53,378 nt of DNA. Source: UBA9676 sp036522155 (GTDB lineage: Bacteria; Actinomycetota; Actinomycetes; Streptosporangiales; Streptosporangiaceae). The stretch is taken from contig DATDGI010000363.1 of the NCBI GenBank assembly GCA_036522155.1, positions 1-53,378 of the forward strand, read 5' to 3'. A program made the translations under genes and the position numbers. The stretch's first letter is position 1, and every line of letters begins with the position of its first letter. The notes beneath the pieces were generated by a model. That model had not been told where the DNA came from, searched no databases, and saw nothing but the letters and a program-made list of their open reading frames with translations. This document shows, in pieces, positions 7,899 through 15,213 of the stretch.

Positions 7899-9551
7899 TT
7901 ATGCGTCGACGGGGAACCGCCCGCCGGGGCCACCACGGATGTACTTCGCGTGGAAGGCGGCCCGCTCCTCCGGTGTCATCTCGTTGAACAGGACATTCGG
8001 GCTCTGCAGCGGCGGGCACCGGCGCAGGTGGTCCAGCGTCCACATCTTCTTCTGGTCACCCAGCTGCAGGTGCGGCTGCGCGACCATGGTCTTGCCGTCG
8101 TCGCGCACGTAACCCATGTCCGTCACCACGTCGGCCCAGTTCCAGCCGTGGTACAGGGTCTCCCACTCACGGTGCCCGATGAGCTGGCCCATGTTCGGGG
8201 TCTCCCGGCCCATGTAGGTCGGCCGGAACGCGGTGACGTCGGTCCACTTGCATTCCTCGTGGCAGTAGGTGCGCACCACGCCGTCGACCTCGGCGTACAC
8301 CATGTCCTCGCGGACCAGGCAGGGCACCATGCAGGTCCAGCAGCGCTGCGGGTACCAGTAGTCAACGTCCTCGAACACGATCGGGTTGTGCCCGTTCGGG
8401 ACCGACAGCCGGTTGTAGTTCTCCCACCACTTGCCGTACTTGTTGTACCAGCCCGGGTACTTGTACTCGAACCACTCGAAGTCCTCGTCCGTCATCGGGT
8501 CGATCCGCCAGTAGTTGGCGAGCCAGCCGGTGGCGAAGAACTGCGCGACTTCGTGCACGTAGCCCTTGTTCCAGATCTGGTTCCACGCCTCCTCGATGAG
8601 GTCGTGCGGGATGACCAGGCCGTACTTCTCCAGCGGCACGAGGTAGCTGCGGTAGTAGTCGTCGTAGATCCAGCGCCGCCACATCTCGGCGTAGGACTCC
8701 CGCGACTTGCGGCGGTCCTTGGTGCCGTACTCGATGAACGTGCCGATCGCCGCGTCCACCACCCGGTGGTTGTTCCACCACGCGTACCGCAGGTCGCGCT
8801 GGAGGAGCTGGTGGTTGCTCTCGTCGGCGAGCGCCATCAGCAGGGTGGCGTAGCCGTTGCTGATGTGCCGGGATTCATCCGACTGCACCGAGTGGAACAC
8901 CGTCGGCAGCAGGTAGTCGCCATTCGCCGCGGCCTCGGCCGGCATGGCCACGAACAGCGTGTTGGTGAACGCCGTCTCGGCCACGATCGTCAGGTAGATG
9001 CTCGCCGCGGTGATCGCGTCACCGGTGATAAACCCCTCGGCGAACTGCCGGCCGATCGTCCCGCAGTAGTCGTTCTGGAAGTTGCGCAGGCTGGAGTTGA
9101 AGCCGGCCGGGTCGATGTAGTTGTTCATGTACAGGCGCTTCAGGTTCTGCTGGATCGTCGAGTGGCGTACCTCGTCGATCATCTGGATCGCCTGGCCGTT
9201 GTGCAGCTCGGGGTTGGGAACCGTGCGGAACAGCAGCGGCATCGCCCGGGCGGCGGAGATCTCCGGCAGCGGGATGATGGACAGGAACAGCTTCTGCCAT
9301 TCCAGCCACCGCTCCTGCACCTGGCGGAACATATTGCCGCGGATGGCGCCGTCCTGGGCGCCGTAGACCCGGTGGTCCTTCTCTTCCTGCATCGGGAAGT
9401 ACGAGCGAAGGACCTGCTTGAGCGGATCCTTCTTCTGCGCCTTCTGGAACGTGTAGTCGGTCCCGTACTGGGATACCGGCTCGTGATACATGGGCTCCCA
9501 GGCCAGTTCCTGGATCTTCTGGTGCGCCCTTGCCACACTCTGGCGACTCAT
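7899..9551 (-). CDS. prmA: Propane monooxygenase hydroxylase large (alpha) subunit, diiron
   Basis: Catalytic subunit (550 aa) of a group-5 soluble diiron monooxygenase (PrmA/MimA type), which hydroxylates propane at C2; relatives also oxidise acetone and phenol. All six diiron ligands are visible: E97 (LPEISAARA), E127 and H130 (IDEVRHS), E192 (AETAFTNTLF), E226 and H229 (SDESRHIS). A C-terminal cysteine group (C404, C407, C411, C430, C434) is also present. The ATG at 9551 is preceded by AAGGGGTGACG and gives the family N-terminus MSRQSVARAHQKI; the open frame upstream is non-coding. It leads the enzyme genes, 288 bp after the small gene at 9840-10088. Confidence 0.97.
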   Translation of the reverse strand: MSRQSVARAHQKIQELAWEPMYHEPVSQYGTDYTFQKAQKKDPLKQVLRSYFPMQEEKDHRVYGAQDGAIRGNMFRQVQERWLEWQKLFLSIIPLPEISAARAMPLLFRTVPNPELHNGQAIQMIDEVRHSTIQQNLKRLYMNNYIDPAGFNSSLRNFQNDYCGTIGRQFAEGFITGDAITAASIYLTIVAETAFTNTLFVAMPAEAAANGDYLLPTVFHSVQSDESRHISNGYATLLMALADESNHQLLQRDLRYAWWNNHRVVDAAIGTFIEYGTKDRRKSRESYAEMWRRWIYDDYYRSYLVPLEKYGLVIPHDLIEEAWNQIWNKGYVHEVAQFFATGWLANYWRIDPMTDEDFEWFEYKYPGWYNKYGKWWENYNRLSVPNGHNPIVFEDVDYWYPQRCWTCMVPCLVREDMVYAEVDGVVRTYCHEECKWTDVTAFRPTYMGRETPNMGQLIGHREWETLYHGWNWADVVTDMGYVRDDGKTMVAQPHLQLGDQKKMWTLDHLRRCPPLQSPNVLFNEMTPEERAAFHAKYIRGGPGGRFPVDA

Positions 9552-9839
9552 CGTCACCCCTTTCCGTCGGGTCTCCCACCGGCGGCGGCGGCGGGCCACC
9601 GGCCCGGCCCGCCGTACCGGTGCGGGCGCCCCGCCGCGCTGGCGGACGCGCGCGCGCCTCTCCCGGCGCAAGTCCTTATGTGCTGCATCACATCCCGATA
9701 ACGGCCCGGCGGGGCTCTCAACATGAGACACATCTGTCCGGCGTCACCGCAGGCAGGCCGCGGTGAGGCCGGTTTTCACCGGCAGCCGGCGACAGGAGTG
9801 GGCCGGGCTCAGGGAGCCGGCCGGGGCGTGCGGCCGGGG
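9552..9839 (-). promoter_or_regulatory. Leader/promoter region of prmA
   Basis: A 288-bp gap between the small gene and prmA on the same strand. It contains the palindromic site at 9716-9728, a GC-rich stretch (about 9580-9660) next to prmA, and the prmA ribosome-binding site. I found no convincing -35/-10 pair; CATAAG on the minus strand near 9675-9680 is the best -10 resemblance and has no good partner. The gap may thus hold an internal promoter driven by the operon activator. Confidence 0.5.
9716..9733. promoter_or_regulatory. Palindromic activator site, copy 1 (upstream of prmA)
   Basis: TCTCAACATGAGACACAT, with inverted arms TCTCA and TGAGA around ACA (9716-9728). The same 18 bases recur exactly at 10166-10183. 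It is centred about 171 bp upstream of the prmA start. Likely target of the adjacent MimR-type activator (inference). Confidence 0.6.
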
Positions 9840-10088
9840 TCAGCCGTCGCCGAACACGGCCTCGCGGATCTCGGCGAGGTGGTCCTGGATGCGCTGCGAC
9901 TCCTTGCGGTCCCCCTCGGCCGCGGGCTCGATGCCCAGCGCCCGCAGCAGGTCCGCCGCTGGGCGGCCAGGGTCCCCGGTCTCGCCCAGCACCGGGTGCA
10001 GGCCCTGCGCGGCCAGGTGCTCGAATACCAGGTTGACCACGCTCCAGGGGTTGAAGGTCTCTTGCTCCTGCGGTCCGGGCCGGTCCAC
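9840..10088 (-). CDS. Small protein gene at the head of the monooxygenase operon
   Basis: An 82-aa acidic soluble protein I cannot assign to a named family. It reads as a real protein: aromatic and charged motifs such as FNPWSVVNLVFEHLAAQGL, then PAADLLRALGIEP, and a C-terminal amphipathic helix ending AEIREAVFGDG. Unlike shadow frames, it is not arginine- or serine-heavy. The start is the GTG at 10088 with a strong GGGAGGTGG site nine bases before it. It lies between two copies of the putative activator site and is transcribed towards prmA, so it is probably the first gene of the operon. Possible roles are an assembly factor or a regulator partner; none is shown by the sequence. Confidence 0.7.
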   Translation of the reverse strand: MDRPGPQEQETFNPWSVVNLVFEHLAAQGLHPVLGETGDPGRPAADLLRALGIEPAAEGDRKESQRIQDHLAEIREAVFGDG

Positions 10089-10108
10089 CGGTTACCACCT
10101 CCCGGGAA

Positions 10109-10131
10109 ACGCCCGCTGATTGAGCGGGCGT
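10109..10131 (-). promoter_or_regulatory. Perfect hairpin in the 5' leader of the small gene
   Basis: Inverted repeat ACGCCCGCT / AGCGGGCGT (9 bp, perfect) around a 5-base loop, just ahead of the ribosome-binding site of the 82-aa gene. On the minus strand it is followed by TTTCCC and then the GGGAGG site, so it could act as an mRNA-stabilising or attenuating stem. No long U-run follows, so a full terminator is unlikely. Confidence 0.5.
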
Positions 10132-10164
10132 GAGGCAGGAAAAGCCCATCGGATGGTCTTGACG

Positions 10165-10183
10165 GTCTCAACATGAGACACAT
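10165..10183. promoter_or_regulatory. Palindromic activator site, copy 2 (between the operon and its regulator)
   Basis: GTCTCA-ACA-TGAGAC (10165-10179) is a perfect 6-bp inverted repeat. The 18 bases 10166-10183 equal copy 1 exactly. It is centred 84 bp from the small gene's start (minus) and 127 bp from the regulator's start (plus), so it may serve both directions. Confidence 0.6.
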
Positions 10184-10298
10184 GGCGGTAACGGCCCGTT
10201 TATGGTGGGGATACATACGTCGCGACCCGGTTAGCCCGACCCCCCAGCGGGCTCTGCCGCATTTGTCCCGCCAGGCAACCGGGAGGCACGGAGGCGCA

Positions 10299-12101
10299 AT
10301 GGTGCCGTCACCAGCACCCTCGCCGCCCGCGGCCGACAGCCCTGGAGTGGCCAAGGCCCGGGAGCGGTTCCTGACGAGCGAGCCCGTTGTCTCCGGCGCC
10401 GTGCGCGAGCCCATCCTGGCGTCCTGGTGGCGGTCCCGGGACTGGCGGGTCGCCGCCGACCGGGTCGAGCTGTCCTACATCCGGGATCCGAACCTGGACA
10501 CGCCGCTCACCCGCAATGCCCTGCCGGTGCTGCGTAACCTGCACCAGCATCTTGACGGCCAGCCGATCAGCGTGATCCTCACCGACGCCGCGGGCGTGGT
10601 GCTGAGCCGGCTGACCGCGGACCATGATCTCGAACGCCACCTCGACGGGGTCCAGCTCGCCGTGGGATTCAGCTATGCCGAGGATCTCGTCGGCACGAAC
10701 GGGATCGGGACCGCGCTGGAAGGTGGGCAGCCCGCGCACGTGTTCGGCCACGAGCACTACGCGGAGGACCTGGAGAATCTCGCCTGCGCCGGGGTGCCCC
10801 TGCACGACCCGCTGACCGGCAAGACGATCGGGGCGGTGGACCTGACGTGCTGGCGCAAGGACGCCGACGCGCTGCTCGTCGCGCTGGCCAAGACCGCCGC
10901 CGACCAGATCACCAATGCCCTGCTCGACGACAGCAGCGCCCATGAAGCGCGGCTGCTGCGCGAATACCTGCGGGCCTGCCGGCACAGCAACGGGATCGTG
11001 CTCGCGCTCAGCAGCGGGGTGGTGATGATGAACGGTCCCGCCCGGCAGGTGCTCGACCCGCTGGACCAGGCGGCGGTGCTCGGCCAGGCCGCCGACATGC
11101 TCGGCACCGGGCGGGGAGGGACCGTGACCATCACCCTGCCGACCGGCGCCCGGGCCCGGGTGAGCTGCCGGCCGATCTCGCCGGACGGGCCGGGAACCGA
11201 CGGGGTCGTGCACGTGAAGCTGATCGAGCAGACCGCCCGGCCCGTCGCCGAGACCGCCCCGATGAAGCCGATGTTCCTGCCCGGCCTGGTCGGCTCGGCC
11301 CCGCTCTGGCTGCGCGGGTGCAGCCAGGTGGAGGCGGTCTACCACGGCCGCGAGTGGCTGGCGCTGGAGGGCGAACCGGGGGTCGGGAAACTGGCCGTGG
11401 TCCGGGCCGTGCACCAGCGCCGGAACCCGGCCGGCCGGTTCGGCGTGCTGGACGCCGCCGACGCCACCGGGGACTGGCTGGTCCGGGTGCGCAGGGAACT
11501 GCTCGACAGCCACGGCACACTGGTCCTGCGGCACGTCGACCAGCTGGGCGCCCGGCAGCTGAACGCGCTGTCCAGTGCGCTCCAGGAGGCCCGCGCGGCG
11601 GACCGGCAGCGGCTGCTGCGGGTGGTGGTGACGCTGACCCGCAAGCGCACCAACCAGGACCTGGCCAAGGTGCTGTGCCACTTCCCGAGCAGCGTGGAAC
11701 TGCCCCCGCTCCGCCACCACGTCGAGGACCTGCACGAGCTGGTGCCCTTCTTCCTGGCCAGGCTCAGCCAGCATGCCCGGCTAACCTGCTCGCCGGAGGC
11801 GATGAAGCTGCTGCTGCGGTCCCGCTGGCCGGGCAACACCGAGCAGCTGTGGGACGTGCTGCGGCGGGTCGCCCGGCACCGCCGCAGCGGCACCATCCAC
11901 CCGGTCGATCTGCCGCCGGAGTGCTGGACCGTCAGCCGCCGCCTGCTGAGCCCGCTGGAGTCGATGGAGCGGGATGCCATCGTCCAGGGCCTGCTGGCCT
12001 ATCAGGGCAACAAGGTCAAGACGGCCGAGTCGCTGGGGATGTCACGGGCGACGATCTACCGCAAGATCCACGAGTACGGCATCGTCATCCCGGCCGGCTG
12101 A
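10299..12101 (+). CDS. MimR/AcoR-type transcriptional activator, with degenerate sigma54-activator core
   Basis: A 600-aa regulator. The N-terminal half contains a GAF-like sensory region (ISVILTDAAGVVLSRL near 90; GTNGIGTALEGG near 140). The centre is an AAA+ remnant with Walker A GEPGVGKLAVV and a weakened Walker B LVLRHVDQL. The C-terminus has a Fis-type helix-turn-helix (GNKVKTAESLGMSRATIYRK). The GAFTGA loop that contacts sigma54 is absent and the segment between Walker A and B is short. Actinobacteria generally lack sigma54, so activation probably works through another sigma factor. The ATG at 10299 is preceded by GGAGGCACGGAGGCGCA; the open frame extends upstream without support. Divergent from the prm operon, it is its likely ketone/alcohol-responsive activator. 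Confidence 0.9.
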   Translation: MVPSPAPSPPAADSPGVAKARERFLTSEPVVSGAVREPILASWWRSRDWRVAADRVELSYIRDPNLDTPLTRNALPVLRNLHQHLDGQPISVILTDAAGVVLSRLTADHDLERHLDGVQLAVGFSYAEDLVGTNGIGTALEGGQPAHVFGHEHYAEDLENLACAGVPLHDPLTGKTIGAVDLTCWRKDADALLVALAKTAADQITNALLDDSSAHEARLLREYLRACRHSNGIVLALSSGVVMMNGPARQVLDPLDQAAVLGQAADMLGTGRGGTVTITLPTGARARVSCRPISPDGPGTDGVVHVKLIEQTARPVAETAPMKPMFLPGLVGSAPLWLRGCSQVEAVYHGREWLALEGEPGVGKLAVVRAVHQRRNPAGRFGVLDAADATGDWLVRVRRELLDSHGTLVLRHVDQLGARQLNALSSALQEARAADRQRLLRVVVTLTRKRTNQDLAKVLCHFPSSVELPPLRHHVEDLHELVPFFLARLSQHARLTCSPEAMKLLLRSRWPGNTEQLWDVLRRVARHRRSGTIHPVDLPPECWTVSRRLLSPLESMERDAIVQGLLAYQGNKVKTAESLGMSRATIYRKIHEYGIVIPAG

Positions 12102-12116
12102 GCGGCCGCCCGCGTC

Positions 12117-12132
12117 AGCGCCGCCTGGCGCT
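12117..12132. terminator. Small hairpin between convergent genes
   Basis: AGCGCC-GCCT-GGCGCT between the regulator stop (12101) and the converging gene's stop (12132). It may end both transcripts; there is no U-tract, so this is a weak call. Confidence 0.3.
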
Positions 12133-12995
12133 CAGGACGCTGGCTGGATCCTGGCCGCCGCCCGGGCCTGCTGGTAGGCGCGGATCCGCACCCGGGTGGC
12201 CTGGACCACCGGCGGGGCCGACAGCGGCCACGGCATCCGGTCCGTCCCCTCCCGCAGCGCCCGCAGGCTGGCCGTGACGGCCAGGTCGGTCAGCGGGGTG
12301 CCGGGCAGCCCGTACATCCGGCGCGCCCAGCGGGGCAGGCTGGCGAAGCCGAGCGTGGTGAGCCCGGGCACCAGCAGTTTCACCGGCCGGTACGGCCGCG
12401 GGATGGGGGTGTTGAGCGAGCGCAGCAGGGCCCGGCGTGCCTCGCCGGTGATCCGCAGCTCGGGCCGGATCTCCGCGAAATAGGCGTCCAGGCCGGCCTG
12501 GCTGGCGGGCACGGCCGCCGGGTCGAGCCCGACCACGGCCGCGGAGCGGCGCTGCTCGTCGACGAAGGTGTCCAGGTCCGCCGGGGAGAGCCGGACCGCG
12601 GCCCGGCGCGCCACGTCGACGTAGGACGACACCTCGGCGCAGTGGACCCACAGCAGCAGCCGCGGCTCGTCCAGGCGGAACACGGTGCCGTCCTCGTCCG
12701 TCCCGTGCAGCGAGGCGTGCAGCTTGCGCACCCGGCGGCCGAGCCGTTCCACCTCGGCCCGGCTGCCGTAGGTGCGGATCTGGATGTACTGGGTGGTGCG
12801 GACGAACCGGCCCCAGGCCTGCCTGCGGTCGGTGAGCACGGTGTTCTGCCAGGTTCCCCGCATCACCTGCGGGTGCAGCGCCTGGAGGTAGAGGGCACGC
12901 AGCCCGGCGATCCACATGACCGGCTCCGCCATCACCTGCCAGGTGACCGAGGCCGGCCCGAACAGGCCCTCGTCCCCGCTGGTGCTGGCGGCCAC
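12132..12995 (-). CDS. DUF2236 (MpaB / rubber-oxygenase-like) family protein
   Basis: A 287-aa protein of the DUF2236 family, which includes the haem b latex-clearing protein Lcp and MpaB. Family hallmarks are LQALHPQVMRGTWQNT near residue 40, the R..TTQYIQIRTYGS segment near 70, and LLLWVHCAEVSSYV near 115, whose His is the haem ligand position in Lcp relatives. There is no signal peptide, so it is probably cytosolic. The GTG start at 12995 has GGAGGAGG six bases upstream. It stands alone, convergent with the MimR-like gene; its substrate cannot be told from sequence. Confidence 0.85.
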   Translation of the reverse strand: MAASTSGDEGLFGPASVTWQVMAEPVMWIAGLRALYLQALHPQVMRGTWQNTVLTDRRQAWGRFVRTTQYIQIRTYGSRAEVERLGRRVRKLHASLHGTDEDGTVFRLDEPRLLLWVHCAEVSSYVDVARRAAVRLSPADLDTFVDEQRRSAAVVGLDPAAVPASQAGLDAYFAEIRPELRITGEARRALLRSLNTPIPRPYRPVKLLVPGLTTLGFASLPRWARRMYGLPGTPLTDLAVTASLRALREGTDRMPWPLSAPPVVQATRVRIRAYQQARAAARIQPAS

Positions 12996-13025
12996 GGCGA
13001 GCCTCCTCCCTGGCCCGCCGGCGGG

Positions 13026-13409
13026 TCACCGCTGGCGGGTCTCCTCCGTTATCCAGCTTAGGTAGGAATCGGAGCCGGCCACGATCGGCGTCGCCACGAT
13101 CTCCGGCTCGTCGTAGCTGTGCCGCTGGGCCAGGAAGTCGGCCAGCGCCTGGTAGCCGCTGGCTGGCAGCTTGAGCAGCAGCAGCCATTCCTCGGCCCGC
13201 TCGACGTCGTCCTCCCACCAGTACGTGCTCGCGATCGGCCCGGCCACCTGAGCACATGCGGCCAGACGCGCCTCAACGGCGGCGCGGGCGAGCTCCATCG
13301 CCTCGGCCCGCGAGTCCGTTGTTGTCTGCACCTGGAGATACTGGGAACTGCCCGGCTGTGCCTCGCCCGCGGCTGCCTCGCCTGCGGCTGCCCCGCCCTG
13401 ACCCGACAT
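13026..13409 (-). CDS. cutA: CutA1 divalent-cation tolerance protein
   Basis: A 127-aa small trimeric ferredoxin-like protein; CutA is linked to copper/divalent-metal tolerance, though its biochemical role is unsettled. Signature stretches are AAVEARLAACAQVAGPIASTYWWE, with the conserved LAAC and YWW, and AEEWLLLLKL, followed by HSYDEPEIVATPI. The first 25 residues are a low-complexity Gly/Ala extension (AAAGEAAAGEA) before the fold begins. No ribosome-binding site is seen, but TACGAT lies eight bases before the ATG, as in leaderless actinobacterial genes. Confidence 0.95.
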   Translation of the reverse strand: MSGQGGAAAGEAAAGEAQPGSSQYLQVQTTTDSRAEAMELARAAVEARLAACAQVAGPIASTYWWEDDVERAEEWLLLLKLPASGYQALADFLAQRHSYDEPEIVATPIVAGSDSYLSWITEETRQR

Positions 13410-13417
13410 GGCACCCG

Positions 13418-13423
13418 ATCGTA
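13418..13423 (-). promoter_or_regulatory. Putative -10 element for a leaderless cutA transcript
   Basis: TACGAT on the minus strand fits the TANNNT -10 pattern and is eight bases before the cutA ATG, which lacks a Shine-Dalgarno site. No clear -35 seen. Confidence 0.4.
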
Positions 13424-13504
13424 CGCCTGGCCTGGCGCGATGACAGGTGGCACGGGATGATCGTTGAGCAGGCGGGGCCGCTGCCTGTGCTGCGGAGGCG
13501 GGCC

Positions 13505-14572
13505 ATGGGCAATTCGTTCTGTCTGGTCGTCAATCCGGCCGCGGCCCGCGGCCGGAGCAGGCGGCACCTGCCGGTGATCCTGGGGGCGCTGGCACCGGCC
13601 GGGGCCAGCATCCGGGTCAGTGAGACCACCAGCCTCGGCCACGCCACCGAACTGGCGGCCGAGGCGGCCGGGCGCGGGGAGACGGTGGTGGCGGTCGGCG
13701 GGGACGGGCTGGTCGGCACCCTGGCCGCGGCGGTGTCCGGGGCGGGCGGCCTGCTGGGGATCATCCCGGCGGGCCGGGGCAACGATTTCGCGCACATGCT
13801 GGGCATCCCGGCCCGGCCGCGGGACGCGGCTGGTGCCCTGCTCACCGGCGAGCAGCGGGCGGTCGACCTGATCGGGGTGCGGGCCGGCGACGGCCCGGAA
13901 CAGGTGGTGGCGGGCAGCGTCTATCTCGGGGTGCCGTCGGAGGGCGGGGAGCTCGCGAACCGGAGCCGGTGGGCCGCCGGGCCGGTCGGCTACCAGGTGG
14001 CCGGGGTGCGTGCGCTGCTGGCCTGGCAGCCGGCCACGTTCACGGTGGATCCGGGGCCGGGCGGCGGCCCGCACAGCGGCCCGGGTTTCGCCGTGGTCAT
14101 CGCCAACTGCGGTTACCTGGCCGCGGGCCGGAAGGCCGCGCCCGGCGCCGACCTGTCCGATGGGCTGCTCGACGTGCTCATCGTCGGGCACGGCCGGAAG
14201 CTGTCGTTCGTGCGGGTGATGCTGCGGGCCGGCCCGGGTACCCACGTGGAGCTGGCGCAGGTGAGCGTGTTCCAGGCGGCCACGGTGACGGTTACGGCCG
14301 ACCGGGCGATGCCGGCCGCCGCCGACGGCGAGACGCTGGCGTGTGCGGCACCGCTCAGCGCCGGCCAGCCGCTGCACGTCCGGGTCCTGCCCGGCGCCCT
14401 GCGGGTGATCGCGCCCGCCCAGCCGGACGGGGCCGCCCGGAGCGGTCAGTCGGCGGAACGGACCTGGTGGCCGTGGCGGCCGCCGCCGAGGAAGGATTCC
14501 ACGAAGGCGGGGCTGGCCGACAGCTCGGCCGGGGTGCCCACCATCCGGACTTCGCCGCCACCGAGCACATAG
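13505..14572 (+). CDS. Diacylglycerol kinase (DagK/YegS)-family lipid kinase
   Basis: A 355-aa protein with the DAGK catalytic domain. It begins CLVVNPAAARGRSRR and has the nucleotide-binding glycine motif VAVGGDGLVGTLAAAV (GGDG) near residue 60. Next comes GIIPAGRGNDFAHMLGIP and the C-terminal lobe GYLAAGRKAAPGADLSDGLLDVLIVG. It phosphorylates a lipid such as diacylglycerol; the exact lipid is not determined. The ATG at 13505 is preceded by GGAGGCGGGCC. The domain seems complete by about 14430; the remaining ~45 residues are Pro/Ser/Arg-rich and antisense to the 3' end of the converging livF. Confidence 0.88.
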   Translation: MGNSFCLVVNPAAARGRSRRHLPVILGALAPAGASIRVSETTSLGHATELAAEAAGRGETVVAVGGDGLVGTLAAAVSGAGGLLGIIPAGRGNDFAHMLGIPARPRDAAGALLTGEQRAVDLIGVRAGDGPEQVVAGSVYLGVPSEGGELANRSRWAAGPVGYQVAGVRALLAWQPATFTVDPGPGGGPHSGPGFAVVIANCGYLAAGRKAAPGADLSDGLLDVLIVGHGRKLSFVRVMLRAGPGTHVELAQVSVFQAATVTVTADRAMPAAADGETLACAAPLSAGQPLHVRVLPGALRVIAPAQPDGAARSGQSAERTWWPWRPPPRKDSTKAGLADSSAGVPTIRTSPPPST

Positions 14573-15213
14573 GTCCGGTCCGAGATGGCCAGCACGGCGC
14601 GGGCCCGCTGCTCCACGATCAGGACCGACGCGCCGCTCGTGGCCAGGCCGCGCACATGCTCCTCCAGCAGCGAGGTGGCGATCATGGGTGCCAGGTTGGC
14701 GGTGGGCTCGTCCAGCAGGAAGACCCCCGGGTCGAGCATGAGCACCCGGCCCATGGCCAGCATCTTCCGCTCGCCGCCGCTCAGCTTGCCGGCCGGGCGG
14801 GCGAGCATGCCGGACAGCCGGGGGAAGACGGCGAGCACGCGCTCGATGTGCCCGGCCAGTTCCTTGCGCGAGAGCAGGTAGCCGCCCATCTCCAGGTTCT
14901 CCCGGACGGTGAGCGGCCCGAACACATCCTCCACCTGCGGCACATAGCCGACCCCGGCCCGGGCGACCTCCTCCGGGGCCAGGTTGGTGACCTCCCGGTC
15001 GCCCACGTGGACCCGGCCGGAGGAGATCCGCACCACCCCGACCATGCCCTTGAGCAGGGTGCTCTTGCCGGAGCCGTTCGGCCCGACCAGGGAGATCACC
15101 TCGCCCGGGTCGACGCTGACGGTGATGCCGCGGATGATCGGGTCGCCGCCGTACCCGGCGGTCACCCCCTCGGCGCGCAGCGGGACGCCGGGCAGCTTGA
15201 CCTCAGCCGACAA
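14446..15213 (-). CDS. livF: Branched-chain amino acid-type ABC transporter ATPase (LivF)
   Basis: A 255-aa ABC ATPase of the LivF type, one of two nucleotide-binding subunits of a HAAT-class importer. Walker A is GPNGSGKST near residue 44, the Q-loop is YVPQVEDVFGPLTVREN, the signature is LSGGERKML near 143, and Walker B is VFLLDEPTA. It is last in the minus-strand importer operon and overlaps the fused permease/ATPase gene by 11 bp (15203-15213). It overlaps the converging lipid kinase by 127 bp at its 3' end. Confidence 0.95.
   Translation of the reverse strand: MSAEVKLPGVPLRAEGVTAGYGGDPIIRGITVSVDPGEVISLVGPNGSGKSTLLKGMVGVVRISSGRVHVGDREVTNLAPEEVARAGVGYVPQVEDVFGPLTVRENLEMGGYLLSRKELAGHIERVLAVFPRLSGMLARPAGKLSGGERKMLAMGRVLMLDPGVFLLDEPTANLAPMIATSLLEEHVRGLATSGASVLIVEQRARAVLAISDRTYVLGGGEVRMVGTPAELSASPAFVESFLGGGRHGHQVRSAD

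Noticed and set aside
6654..9701. 1015-codon plus-strand open frame opposite prmA and prmB
   Set aside because: Antisense shadow caused by third-position G/C bias; composition is not protein-like and the minus strand holds unmistakable enzyme genes.
9660..9705. GG-N10-GC pattern upstream of prmA as a sigma54 promoter
   Set aside because: Only the four invariant bases fit, the rest of the consensus is absent, the regulator lacks GAFTGA, and actinobacteria generally have no sigma54.
10159..10187. TTGACG upstream of the regulator as a -35 box
   Set aside because: No acceptable -10 at 16-18 bases; it also overlaps the palindromic site.
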